NCBI GenBank assembly: GCA_016711125.1 | Contig: JADJTQ010000011.1 | Span: 12,772-76,771, forward strand | Length of the DNA stretch: 64,000 bases | DNA from: Saprospiraceae bacterium | Lineage (GTDB): Bacteria > Bacteroidota > Bacteroidia > Chitinophagales > Saprospiraceae | Direction: 5' to 3' | Made by a program: the position numbers and the translations under genes | The notes under the pieces: model-generated | The model's input: the letters and a program-made list of their open reading frames with translations, nothing else | Told to the model about the DNA's origin: nothing | The model's database searches: none | In this document: positions 8,937-16,333 of the stretch, piece after piece | Layout: every line of letters begins with the position of its first letter | Numbering within the stretch: position 1 is the stretch's first letter

Positions 8937-9570
8937 AGCATCTTTTTCTTTACTGGCTTTTTTGTTGACCGGTCACCTGGTCACCGCCCAGGTCGATATT
9001 CCCAACCTGCCTCCGGATAGTCTGCTCTTTGCTTCCCTGGATTCGTTCTATCGCCAAAAAGAAGCTGCCGGGCTCCTACCCCACTCCATCACCAAAAAAT
9101 GGGAATGGCTGTCCTACATGCCGTCGGCCGGCATCACCTATGCCCTCTCGCCCACGGCTTCCGGTTCCTTCCGCTCCCGGCCGGTGCCGGTCATTTCACT
9201 CAATGCCAACGCCATTGGTTCCGTCATTCATCGAAATAAGCTCCGTAAGGCTCAAATAGAGCACCTCAGCGCTACATTGGCACTGGAGCAGCGCCAAGAT
9301 CAGATCGACCTCCACAAGCGCTTAGATCAATTTAAACACGACCTATTGGCCCTGTCGCTGTACCAACAAGTTTACCAGATTCAAAATAAGATCGATACCA
9401 TCAAAAAGGCTCAACTCGATTCGCTGCTCATTAAACCCTCCGATTACCTGGCCACCCAGGAAGCCCATCTCAAACAACAGATTCAATACCAGGACAAAGT
9501 GGCCACCCTCCGCGATCTGTATTGGCAAATCCTGGCCATCGCGCATTACCCCCAAATACCGAGTCCATGA
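8929..9570 (+). CDS. Periplasmic/outer-envelope coiled-coil protein, TolC-like in part
   Basis: A 213-residue protein with a signal peptide (MNKASFSLLAFLLTGHLVTAQ). After a short segment with an aromatic stretch (WEWLSYMPSAGITYALSP) comes about 100 residues of heptad-like helix (HRNKLRKAQIEHL... to ...YQDKVATLRDLYWQ). Order and composition recall half of an outer-membrane efflux (TolC) repeat: beta segment, then paired long helices. It is too short for a complete TolC. It overlaps the YdjM-like gene by 8 bases and the next start by 4 (ATGA at 9567-9570), so it belongs to the same operon and probably works in the same envelope complex. Confidence 0.6.
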   Translation: MNKASFSLLAFLLTGHLVTAQVDIPNLPPDSLLFASLDSFYRQKEAAGLLPHSITKKWEWLSYMPSAGITYALSPTASGSFRSRPVPVISLNANAIGSVIHRNKLRKAQIEHLSATLALEQRQDQIDLHKRLDQFKHDLLALSLYQQVYQIQNKIDTIKKAQLDSLLIKPSDYLATQEAHLKQQIQYQDKVATLRDLYWQILAIAHYPQIPSP

Positions 9571-10062
9571 GCTTACCATTACCAGTACGGTATGCGACAG
9601 AGGTAGTCCCCTTTTCCTCCCCCGCACAGGTGCCCTATTCGCCCTTTGGGGGCTCATACAGGCGCCTGTTCTGCTCGCCCACTCCCCTCCCGCACGCAGT
9701 AATATGGTGTGGTGCCGCGGAGAGTCCGCAGCATATACCGCGCCATCCTGCCCGTTGGGACAGGACCAGCAGCCCGACAAAACCGGTAGTTCAAACCGAC
9801 GATTCTTTCATTAACCCTTCACTCAGACTCCCAACTAAATTCCGGTTTATATCGGGCAGCTTTGTCACGGTATCTGCGGCGTCCATCACGGCACCACTCG
9901 CTGCTTTCCTGTCTCTTGTTGAGTGCCGCTTCCGCTCGGCTATCGCCTCCCGTCAGTACCCTGTCGGCGGCACACAGCAAGATCCATCGCAGCTTGTTGT
10001 ATGGCGGGCTGCTGACCTAGCTGGGCTGCGCAAGGCTCCTCGATCCCGCTCTCATCCTCCGC

Positions 10063-10134
10063 CCTCCGAAACTTTAGTGAAGGAGGAGCCACCCGCGCAG
10101 GCCACCCTGTCCTCCAAACCTTCAGTAAAGGAGG
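10063..10134. repeat. Two REP-like palindromic repeats
   Basis: CCTCCGAAACTTTAGTGAAGGAGG (10063-10086) and CCTCCAAACCTTCAGTAAAGGAGG (10111-10134) are imperfect palindromes with CCTCC/GGAGG ends, 48 bases apart start to start. They look like REP-type intergenic repeats, which argues against the surrounding frame being a normal gene. Confidence 0.5.
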
Positions 10135-10726
10135 GCTCCCCGCTAATGCTCACACTCCGGCCCACGCCTTGGCCATCACACGCCCGCCCGCCCCGCCGAA
10201 CCTGCCACCGGCTGCCCGCAACCGCGATCACGGGGGAGGTGCCTCCCGCTACATCCACCCTCACCTCCCCCGCATCGCTGAACCCCTACCCCTGGTGGCG
10301 CCACTCGCTGAACCTTACCCATGGCTTGTCCGCCTTGCTTGCTGCACCCGCGCTGCCCGCCCGCTCGGTGAAGCGGCTACGTTTCACCAGGATCCTGCGC
10401 TTTACTTTAAGGATATCGATCCAGGTCCATTCATCACCATCATCCATATTATCGATGATACCTCTCTCTTCGAAGCCTCCGCACTCCTGGCTGTCACTTG
10501 CCGCTTCACCTCTTGGCTGCAGGGCAGGCACACGGTACCGCTTACCCGCTGTGCGCCTGCCCCAGCTAGGAACCCGCAGCTGCCGCCTAATTACTGCGTC
10601 CCTTCGCTCCCACTGCACCCCGCTGAAGCCCATACCAAGGACACCCGTCGAAACCATCACGACAGAAAGCCACCCGCTGAAGCCACTCCCGAAACCACCT
10701 CGAATTCCCCACTTGGCACCTACCAT

Positions 10727-10748
10727 CCTCCGAAGCCTTGGCGAAGGC
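10727..10748. repeat. Third REP-like palindrome
   Basis: CCTCCGAAGCCTTGGCGAAGGC is a diverged copy of the palindrome at 10063-10086, in the same orientation and about 640 bases further on. Confidence 0.4.
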
Positions 10749-11128
10749 AATCCCGCATACCTTTCACCGTACGGCCAATTTGTACCGCCCTCTCTTAGTG
10801 CCATGGAGCCTATACCCCGCGCGCGGTTGGCTGCTCCGGATATCCTCCTTCTGGCCATTCCAAAGCAGCCTGACCAGCAACCTGGTTTGGCTCGATTCCT
10901 CTCAATCTCCTCCATGGTCCTAAGCCCTCTCCCCCAAAAGTTGCCTATCGGTGAAAGCTATCCCTTCCCCTGCTCTAGATGCCCAAATCCGAACATCCTA
11001 TCTGAAACTGTACGATCTGGTTTGTCACTAAATCATTTCAATATGTTTTGGATCTATTGGTTTTTATCGCCACTGTCTCTTCAATTCTTCGACGGCAGTC
11101 GTTACGAACGTAAGCGATAAGCACGACC

Positions 11129-11157
11129 GAGCCTGAGAGAACAGTTCTCTCAGGCTC
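11129..11157 (+). terminator. Strong terminator closing the 6966-11120 operon
   Basis: Perfect 14-base stem GAGCCTGAGAGAAC / GTTCTCTCAGGCTC around a single central base, followed by TTCTT. It sits nine bases after the stop at 11120 and is the natural end of the transcript that starts at 6966 or earlier. Confidence 0.8.
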
Positions 11158-11245
11158 TTCTTAGCTGATCCGATCCTTTTTTGGTTTGGTGTTCAGCCTT
11201 CGAACTGGTCCGCTGGCAGTCCCTTTTAGTCTTCAGGAGTTAGTG

Positions 11246-11253
11246 TATATTTG
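11246..11253 (+). promoter_or_regulatory. Bacteroidota -7 element TATATTTG
   Basis: TATATTTG matches the TAnnTTTG consensus of the Bacteroidota housekeeping sigma factor and lies just before the small gene at 11265. No clear TTTG -33 box is visible at the usual distance. Confidence 0.5.
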
Positions 11254-11264
11254 CATCTCCGGGC

Positions 11265-11525
11265 ATGCAAACAAGCATTCTAAATATTTATGTCATGCAA
11301 TGGTCCCATCACTACGGCGATGAATCAATCGCCTTTCAAGATCCTTACTGCCTCCGGGTTCATGCCAGCGAGGGTCTTTGGTTCTTCAATTGTTTCATCT
11401 TTAACAGTGGGCGAAAAGCTTCCTGGATCGGTGGATCCGCCATCGAGGATCCCAGTCCCACCCTCGAAGCTGCTCAGAAGCGGGCCATCTTGGTCATGAA
11501 AGACCACCAGAAAGCCAATCGCTAA
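11265..11525 (+). CDS. Small conserved-looking protein of unknown function (86 aa)
   Basis: The first ATG (11265) gives 86 residues; ATGs at 11290 (another frame) and 11295 (same frame, 76 residues starting MQWSHHYGDESIAF) are close, and 11295 leaves a more normal leader after the -7 element at 11246. The sequence looks like a real folded protein (EGLWFFNCFIFNSGRKASWIG, SPTLEAAQKRAILVM) with a beta-rich first half and a helical end, but I cannot assign a family. It stands alone between a terminator and the second repeat region. Confidence 0.5.
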   Translation: MQTSILNIYVMQWSHHYGDESIAFQDPYCLRVHASEGLWFFNCFIFNSGRKASWIGGSAIEDPSPTLEAAQKRAILVMKDHQKANR

Positions 11526-11618
11526 ACCCTTGTCCTGATCCACTGTTTTGACCTGGTTCGAGGATCGTTTCCCTTTTTCGATTGTAGCGTTTAGGTAACA
11601 TTTTGGGCCTTTTTGACC

Positions 11619-11642
11619 GTTACCTAATAGGTATTAGGTAAC
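11619..11642. promoter_or_regulatory. 24-base palindrome GTTACCTAATA-GG-TATTAGGTAAC
   Basis: An 11-base perfect inverted repeat with a 2-base centre. A further half-copy TTAGGTAAC lies at 11591-11599. Such symmetry with short spacing fits a dimeric operator or a tyrosine recombinase core site. No gene overlaps it. Confidence 0.5.
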
Positions 11643-11665
11643 ATCCCGCGTCAAGATAGGGTGGA
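11637..11665 (+). repeat. Direct repeat copy 1 (partner at 12073-12102)
   Basis: GGTAACATCC-C-GCGTCAAGATAGGGTGGA here and GGATAACATCC-A-GCGTTAAGATATAGTGGA at 12073-12102 agree at about 24 of 30 positions. They flank the second GGTGCA-rich region and overlap the right half of the 11619 palindrome at this end. Confidence 0.5.
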
Positions 11666-11744
11666 ATGTTTTTCGGGAGATAATGCCTTAGGAAGGGGAT
11701 TTGCCGGTATCATCACCCATTTTGGATACTGGGCACTCTTTCCT

Positions 11745-12020
11745 GGTTGTTGCCCGAAATTTATTCGCCCAGGTATGCTGCAAATTTGTCTAGCGCGAGA
11801 CCGGGTTACACCTCCAAACCGTCCTTTTCTGGTGCGTTTTCTACCAGTGTAGTCCACATAAACGTTAAGAAAATCTTAACAAAAGTGGTGCATTCTGGTG
11901 CATCTTGGTGCGTGGTGCACGTGCACCAAAATACATAATATATTGTATAGCATATAGTTATGCTTATTTAGACCACGCACCACTTTGCACCAATGCACCA
12001 ATGCACCACTTGCACCACAC
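11745..12020. repeat. GGTGCA-rich repeat region R2, with ghost of recombinase 3' end
   Basis: This is a second copy of R1 (6560-6815). It begins with a degenerate copy of the recombinase 3' end: ARNLFAQV then CC in place of RR then KFV and TAG at 11809-11811. It continues through ACATAAACGTTAAGAAA (11856-11872), the 10-base-spaced GGTGCA hexamers, the identical palindrome TGGTGCACGTGCACCA (11913-11928) and a run of inverted TGCACC copies to 12018. Together R1 and R2 bracket 5.2 kb carrying the envelope operon. The stretch 11526-12415 holds these repeats and no supported gene. Confidence 0.75.
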
Positions 12021-12072
12021 CTGTTAAACTAGGCTACTATAAGAGGGTTGGAACAAGCCCGATTGTACACTC

Positions 12073-12102
12073 GGATAACATCCAGCGTTAAGATATAGTG
12101 GA
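12073..12102 (+). repeat. Direct repeat copy 2 (partner at 11637-11665)
   Basis: Diverged copy of the 30-base motif at 11637-11665. It lacks the adjacent palindrome present at the first copy. Confidence 0.45.
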
Positions 12103-12144
12103 CTTGATTTCTGGTCTAATAGAGGCAAAGTGTAGATAATCTTA

Positions 12145-12175
12145 GATTACGTAATACAGCATTATGTAATGCGCT
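12145..12175. repeat. AT-rich TAATGC/GCATTA repeat, outer centromere-like cluster
   Basis: ATTACGTAATACAGCATTATGTAATGC carries the same ATTA/TAATGC elements that recur at 12375-12418 and 12765-12950 upstream of parA. Confidence 0.45.
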
Positions 12176-12374
12176 CACACCTTCTCAGGTGCTTTTTGTA
12201 AGACTTTCCAATCTGTTTTAGATGCACTGTTTTCCACAGGTACAAGATCTGACACACGAACACGCAGAACTGTACCGTCATTAATTCTGGATCTGGATTT
12301 GGATGGAGAAGGTGGAAAGCCAAGATGGGTTCAATCACAAATCGCATTGCATGACCTCATCCGTTCTTCAAGGG

Positions 12375-12418
12375 AATAATAATGCTACATTACATAATGC
12401 AGCATTATAGCATTACTA
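12375..12418. repeat. AT-rich TAATGC/GCATTA repeat, middle cluster
   Basis: TAATGCTACATTACATAATGCAGCATTATAGCATTAC is built from interleaved direct and inverted copies of TAATGC and ATTAC. It directly abuts the 3' end of the WGR gene. Confidence 0.5.
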
Positions 12419-12754
12419 TGCAGCCCAAGCAATAGAAAAGATGCTCAACTGTAAGGAGTATCTACCATATTTGATATCTCGAGGGATACATCTCTCCGGG
12501 AATTTCTCACTCAGAGATACTACTTGATATCCATGCTGCTTTCTCCTCAAAAGCAGGGTGGCAGCATAAGCCAGCACTTCATCCATCTCCTGAAAGTAGG
12601 TTACTTTTTCGTTCTTGTGGTGGTCTCCCCTACCCCATGATTGCCTTAGGATATAGATGTTCTCATTGTTGGCAGAGCATGTGATCGTGATCGCATATGC
12701 CCTATTCCTATTCCTACTTGGGTCTATACTCTTTAAGATTATGGTTTCAAACAT
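12416..12754 (-). CDS. Single-domain WGR protein (112 aa)
   Basis: The protein has the layout of a WGR domain: a beta part (YAITITCSANNENIYILRQ), the signature SWGRGDHHKN, then YFQEMDEVLAYAATLLLRRKQHGYQ, where the final helix plus GY is typical. WGR domains bind nucleic acid ends in PARP-type and rhizobial plasmid proteins. It stands alone, on the opposite strand to parA, and is framed on both sides by the AT-rich repeats of the partition region, so a DNA-binding role at this locus is plausible but inferred. Confidence 0.6.
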   Translation of the reverse strand: MFETIILKSIDPSRNRNRAYAITITCSANNENIYILRQSWGRGDHHKNEKVTYFQEMDEVLAYAATLLLRRKQHGYQVVSLSEKFPERCIPRDIKYGRYSLQLSIFSIAWAA

Positions 12755-12764
12755 AGCTTCCGTA

Positions 12765-12950
12765 TTACTACATTATTTAATCTTGCATTACTACATGGCT
12801 CTAATATAACATTATTACATTATATAATGCTAGATTATCTAATACACATACACTGCAGTACTGCATTATATAATCATAGATTATGTTCGACAAGTAATGC
12901 TAGATTATTTATATAAATCTATATTTGCATACATAATGTAGTATTACTCT
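12765..12950. repeat. AT-rich repeat cluster upstream of parA, candidate centromere/operator
   Basis: About 185 bases with many copies of TAATGCTAGATTA (for example around 12826 and 12896), ATTACATTATATAATG and ATTACTACAT in both orientations. Position between the parA promoter and the WGR gene is where plasmid partition sites recognised by ribbon-helix-helix partners usually lie. The recognition unit cannot be fixed by eye. Confidence 0.55.
12920..12927 (+). promoter_or_regulatory. TATATTTG -7 element of parA
   Basis: TATATTTG fits TAnnTTTG and ends 24 bases before the parA ATG at 12952. It lies inside the AT-rich repeat cluster, so binding of the partition proteins there would repress parA. 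Confidence 0.55.
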
Positions 12951-12951
12951 T

Positions 12952-13630
12952 ATGAAAAATAGCTATCACGAATCTCAAAGGTGGGGTAGGGAAGTCCACC
13001 ATTTGCCAAAATCTTGCCGCTTACTTGGTGCATCAGAACCACAAAACGTGCATCGTCGACACTGACGTAGAGCAACAAACGTCCATGAAATGGTCGGGCC
13101 ATCGCGAAAGCGACGTACCCAGTATACCTGTGTTTACCATATCCGATGAGAAGGCTCTTGCCAAAAATGTCCAGGCGCTAGAAGCTACCTACGACTTCAT
13201 ATTGATCGACGGTACCCCAATATTATCTACCCTGGCCACTCGTACAATCCTCATTAGCGATTTGGTTATCATCCCCATTCTACCAAGTGGTGCCGATATC
13301 TGGAGTTTAGAAAAGTTCATTGAGCGCCTTCATGATGCCATCCAGGTACGAGGGGACCATATACCTGCTTACGTGCTTATTAACAAATTTAACAGCACCG
13401 AAAAAAGAACTGTTGGTCTCGACAAAGAAGTTTTAGAAGTCCTCAAACAATTGGGTTTATCAACCCTGGAGTCGACCCTTAACTATCGTGTAGCCTTTAG
13501 GGAAGCTATGATCGAAGGTCTTACCGCCTACGAATATCGGGATCCCAAAGCCAAAATGGAGATCGAAAATCTCGGTATTGAAATTCTATCAATTATTCAG
13601 CAATTTCTACCGAAATCGATTACCACTTAA
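12952..13630 (+). CDS. parA: ParA-type partition ATPase (single-base frameshift after start)
   Basis: The product has a deviant Walker A KGGVGKST right at its N-terminus, a VDTD motif A', and FILIDGTP as Walker B-like segment, with a typical small ParA length of about 225 aa. Read from the ATG at 12952 the frame is wrong; the conserved frame has a TGA at 12954-12956. Removing one A from the A5 run at 12955-12959 restores MKIAITNLKGGVGKST. This is therefore a homopolymer indel in the sequence or an inactivating mutation; translation from an internal start at 13025 would lack the P-loop. It is followed by the RHH protein 12 bases downstream, and together they should segregate the plasmid. Confidence 0.85.
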
Positions 13631-13642
13631 AATTAGAATGCC

Positions 13643-13993
13643 ATGGTTAGAAAACGAACAAGCCTAAGTTCTACGATCAAATCAACTTCCACAGATCCGG
13701 ATACAATCGAAAAATTGGTAGAAAGAATTCATGGGCCAGGAACAATTCCAGCTCCGACAGCTTCGGAAAGTACAAACCACGACAAACGCAAGCAAAGCAA
13801 AGCTAATTCTACAGAAAAGGGTAGGGGAGAAGCTCCCAAGAAACCAAAAGAACCAGAATATGATCCAATAGTAACTACCTCATTTAAACTTCCAAAATCT
13901 TTACTCAAAGAGATAAAAAGGAAAGCCATTGATGATGAAACAAGCGTAGGAGATTATCTTGTTTCGTTGATTGACAAAGACCTTCGGTCATAG
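13643..13993 (+). CDS. ParA partner with C-terminal ribbon-helix-helix domain (116 aa)
   Basis: The first 75 residues are polar, basic and probably disordered (STDPDTIEKLVERIHG..., KRKQSKANSTEKGRGE). The last 40 form a ribbon-helix-helix domain: TTSFKLPKSLLKEIKRKAIDDETSVGDYLVSLI. Size, order and position directly behind parA match the ParG/ParB-like centromere-binding partners of plasmid ParA systems, where the flexible part stimulates ATPase and the RHH dimer binds repeats and represses the operon. The repeats at 12375-12950 are the likely targets. Confidence 0.75.
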   Translation: MVRKRTSLSSTIKSTSTDPDTIEKLVERIHGPGTIPAPTASESTNHDKRKQSKANSTEKGRGEAPKKPKEPEYDPIVTTSFKLPKSLLKEIKRKAIDDETSVGDYLVSLIDKDLRS

Positions 13994-14055
13994 ATTACAT
14001 TCACTTGTTTCTTTAGTCACACCCCGTTGAATACCTTGTGGTCAAATAGCAAAAA

Positions 14056-15156
14056 ATGAAGGAATTCGCATCAATTTTGAGGTGTCCTATTACGGGAGAA
14101 TCCTTGCAATATGTAAATGATCAAATTTCGATTGAATCACACCTAACTGATTGTAATTTTCCAATCCTAGATGACTTTGAAGTCAATGATGGGTTTATCA
14201 ATAGCTCCGAAACGTGGTTCTATCCAATAATTAAGCCAGATAATCCTGGTGTATAATCGTTACGGTATACCGCTAGGAGACAATGCTAATGTGGAAGTTC
14301 CCGTCTCTTTCGATAAGGAAAGGGTATTCAATTATTACAAAACCATTGACTATATCGTATACAACAATCATACTATCTATGGTGATTCTGCACAATGGCT
14401 AGACTACAGACCTGTTTCTAGAGCTTAGATAGAAAATTCCCTTGTCTAAAGCAAGCAATTTCATCGACAAAGAAGGCTATTACTTTCCAGATGCTGGATC
14501 TGGCCCGATTGGTTTAAGGCAATATCTAGACCTATCCATAGGCTATTTCTGCCGTATCTGTTGCGATATATCCTTTGTTGCATTGCAGCAAGCTCAAAGA
14601 AACCTCAATGGCAATGGGCTATTCATATGCTGTGATATCACAAATACTCCCATTAAAGACGATATCTGTGATGCCGTGATATCACAACACGTCATTTACC
14701 ATATTCCGAAAAAACAACAAAAAGGGCAATTGAAGAACTATACAGGGTCACAAAACCCGGCCGCAAAGTAGTGATAGTATACAGTTTTTTTTATCACTCA
14801 ATATTAATGAACGTTACCTTACTTCCCATTCAATTGTATAGAATAACAAGGCATTTCGTTGGCAAACTATGGATTCGAATTTTCAATAAAAAACCTAGGC
14901 TTTACTTCTATGCACATGGTAGAAAGTTCTTTAGGCAGTTCGTATTTTCAGATAATATCAAAATCTTTTCCTGGAGGTCTTTGAATATCTACTTTCTCAG
15001 AACCTTGTACATCAAGGGCTTGGTGGTAAACAGATTTTGAACTTCTTTCGAAACATTGCAGATAAATATCCGGAATTTATGGGGGCGATAGGGGAATATC
15101 CTATCATAGTCATTCAAAAAACCCAATCACCGCCGCCAATGTACTCTGCACAGTGA
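14056..15156 (+). pseudogene. Decayed Trm112-like/SAM-methyltransferase gene
   Basis: Pieces of one protein appear in successive frames. 14056-14256 gives a Trm112/UPF0434-like zinc-ribbon-type start (ILRCPITGESLQYV). About 14240-14420 continues in the next frame (VYNRYGIPLGDNANVEVP). 14442-14735 has class I methyltransferase motifs (FPDAGSGPIG, LDLSIG, CCDITNTPIKDD, ISQHVIYHI). About 14730-15040 continues AIEELYRVTKPGRKVVIVYS, and the end (LNFFRNIADKYPEFMGAIGEYPIIVIQ) is in a further frame to a stop at 15156. At least four frame changes are needed, too many for one sequencing slip, so this is best read as a dead gene. The original substrate cannot be told. Confidence 0.65.
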
Positions 15157-15254
15157 GATAAATGTCATCTCTGCTCAATCGAGCTTTTAGCTGCCTTCGC
15201 GTCCGATCAATACAACAAAAAGCCTACGATCAATCCGTTCACATCATTTTCTAA

Positions 15255-15352
15255 GGTTTTAATTGTTAAAGTTGATCAACATCATTGCGTGGTGACTCTT
15301 CCTTGACTACATTGACCTATTCACATTCTATTTTTCGCCTTCAATCCTGGTT
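15255..15352 (+). promoter_or_regulatory. Upstream region shared with the paralogous unit at 28889
   Basis: TTGTTAAAGTTGATC-N-ATCATTG and GTGACTCT occur here and again at 28800-28845, at similar distances from the start codons of the two paralogous secreted genes. A TATTTTTC segment 25 bases before the ATG is a weak -7 candidate. Conservation of non-coding DNA suggests a shared promoter or that the duplication included it. Confidence 0.5.
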
Positions 15353-16317
15353 ATGAAAGTTTCATCATTTGCTTTGTACCGCCATGTGCGTACTTTGAGG
15401 AAGAGCCTAGACAAACATTTGCTATATCTGCCTCTATTTTTATCTCCCTTACTTTCAGTGAGTCAATCAAATTCAGACTTCGCACCTGTTGGAGCTATTT
15501 GGACCGATCCCTTTACTGGCGACTACATGGAAGTAACAAAAGATACCATAGTGAATGGTATTATAGCTCGAGTCATAGAAAAAAGGTGGTCATGTTATGA
15601 TCATTTCAGAAATGAACCTTGCGATACAACCGGAGAAATCTATTGGAGCACTATAGTCCTGCAACCAGAAATTGTTCATGCTGATGAAGATAAAGTGTAT
15701 CACCTCCTGAACGATAGCTTCTACCTTCTTTATGATTTTAGTGCCAAAGTGGGAGACATCCTTTCTATTCATACCTATGAGAATCTGGGATCTAAAGAGA
15801 TTGTTAGTTTCGATGCTATAGTAGATTCTTTAGACGTTCTCACCTCTGGCCAAACCGTTCTTCGTGCCTACCATATTTCTGATCTTGCAGATGAGAGAGC
15901 TTCCTTTTACCGATTTACCGGATGGATCGTAGAGAAACTCGGAAAAGAGCTTTATCTCTTTCCTTCAACAATCAAGATGAAGATTTATTCGGATTTCCAT
16001 TTTTTGGCCGGTGTTATGAGGACGCTGATTTTTCCCATGCCGCTTCTGCCAACTGTTTCGTGGCTAATCGAGAAACGACCCCAGTTCTACCTACTATATA
16101 TCCCAACCCGTCAACAACAGAAATTTTCATTAATTACCCAAAATCTTTAGCAATTACAAATGTATCCATCTTCGATGTCGCCGGTAGTTTTATCATGAAT
16201 AAGGAAATAGGCGGCTATCAAGATCGCTTAACCGTCCCCGTAAATGATTTACAGTCAGGATATTATGTAGCGTGCTTAACACCAGGTATTCGAATACCTT
16301 TTATAGTAATTCATTAA
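15353..16317 (+). CDS. Secreted T9SS-sorted protein of unknown function, copy 1 (frameshift near 15968)
   Basis: A signal peptide (LPLFLSPLLSVSQS) precedes a beta-rich domain beginning DFAPVGAIWTDPFTG and running to GWIVEKLGKELYLFPS. There the frame changes; the continuation in the next frame (NNQDEDLFGFPFFGRCYED) leads to a type A T9SS sorting domain (TIYPNPSTTEIFI ... GYYVACL) ending at 16317. One missing A near 15968 would join the two halves. Order and length match the intact copies at 28889 and 31527 (EWAPQGAKWWY..., IYPNPAKS). Secretion through the type IX system is expected. The function is unknown; each full copy is followed by an HExxH protease gene, so it may be that protease's partner or substrate. 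Confidence 0.65.
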
Positions 16318-16333
16318 TTAAAATCATCGACTA

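Larger units (their letters stand above)
9567..11120 (+). other. GC-rich stretch, open in the coupled frame but of doubtful coding quality
   Basis: An ATG at 9567 overlaps the preceding stop (ATGA) and the frame stays open for 517 codons to 11120, nine bases before a strong terminator. Position argues for the last gene of the operon. Composition argues against it: the translation is rich in Pro, Ser, Arg and Ala with no hydrophobic core pattern, no domain is recognisable, and other frames on both strands are open over 200 codons, as expected of GC-rich DNA. At least three imperfect palindromes of the type CCTCCGAAnCTTTAGTGAAGGAGG lie inside it. It may be a gene broken by frameshifts, or intergenic repeat-rich DNA. 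Confidence 0.3.

Noticed and set aside
10286..10915. Minus-strand frame of 209 codons in the GC-rich region
   Set aside because: No start context or domain, overlaps equally long frames on the other strand; explained by high GC and few stops.
12162..12347. Minus-strand frame of 61 codons between R2 and the WGR gene
   Set aside because: Begins in the AT-rich repeat and shows no protein-like composition; too weak to call.
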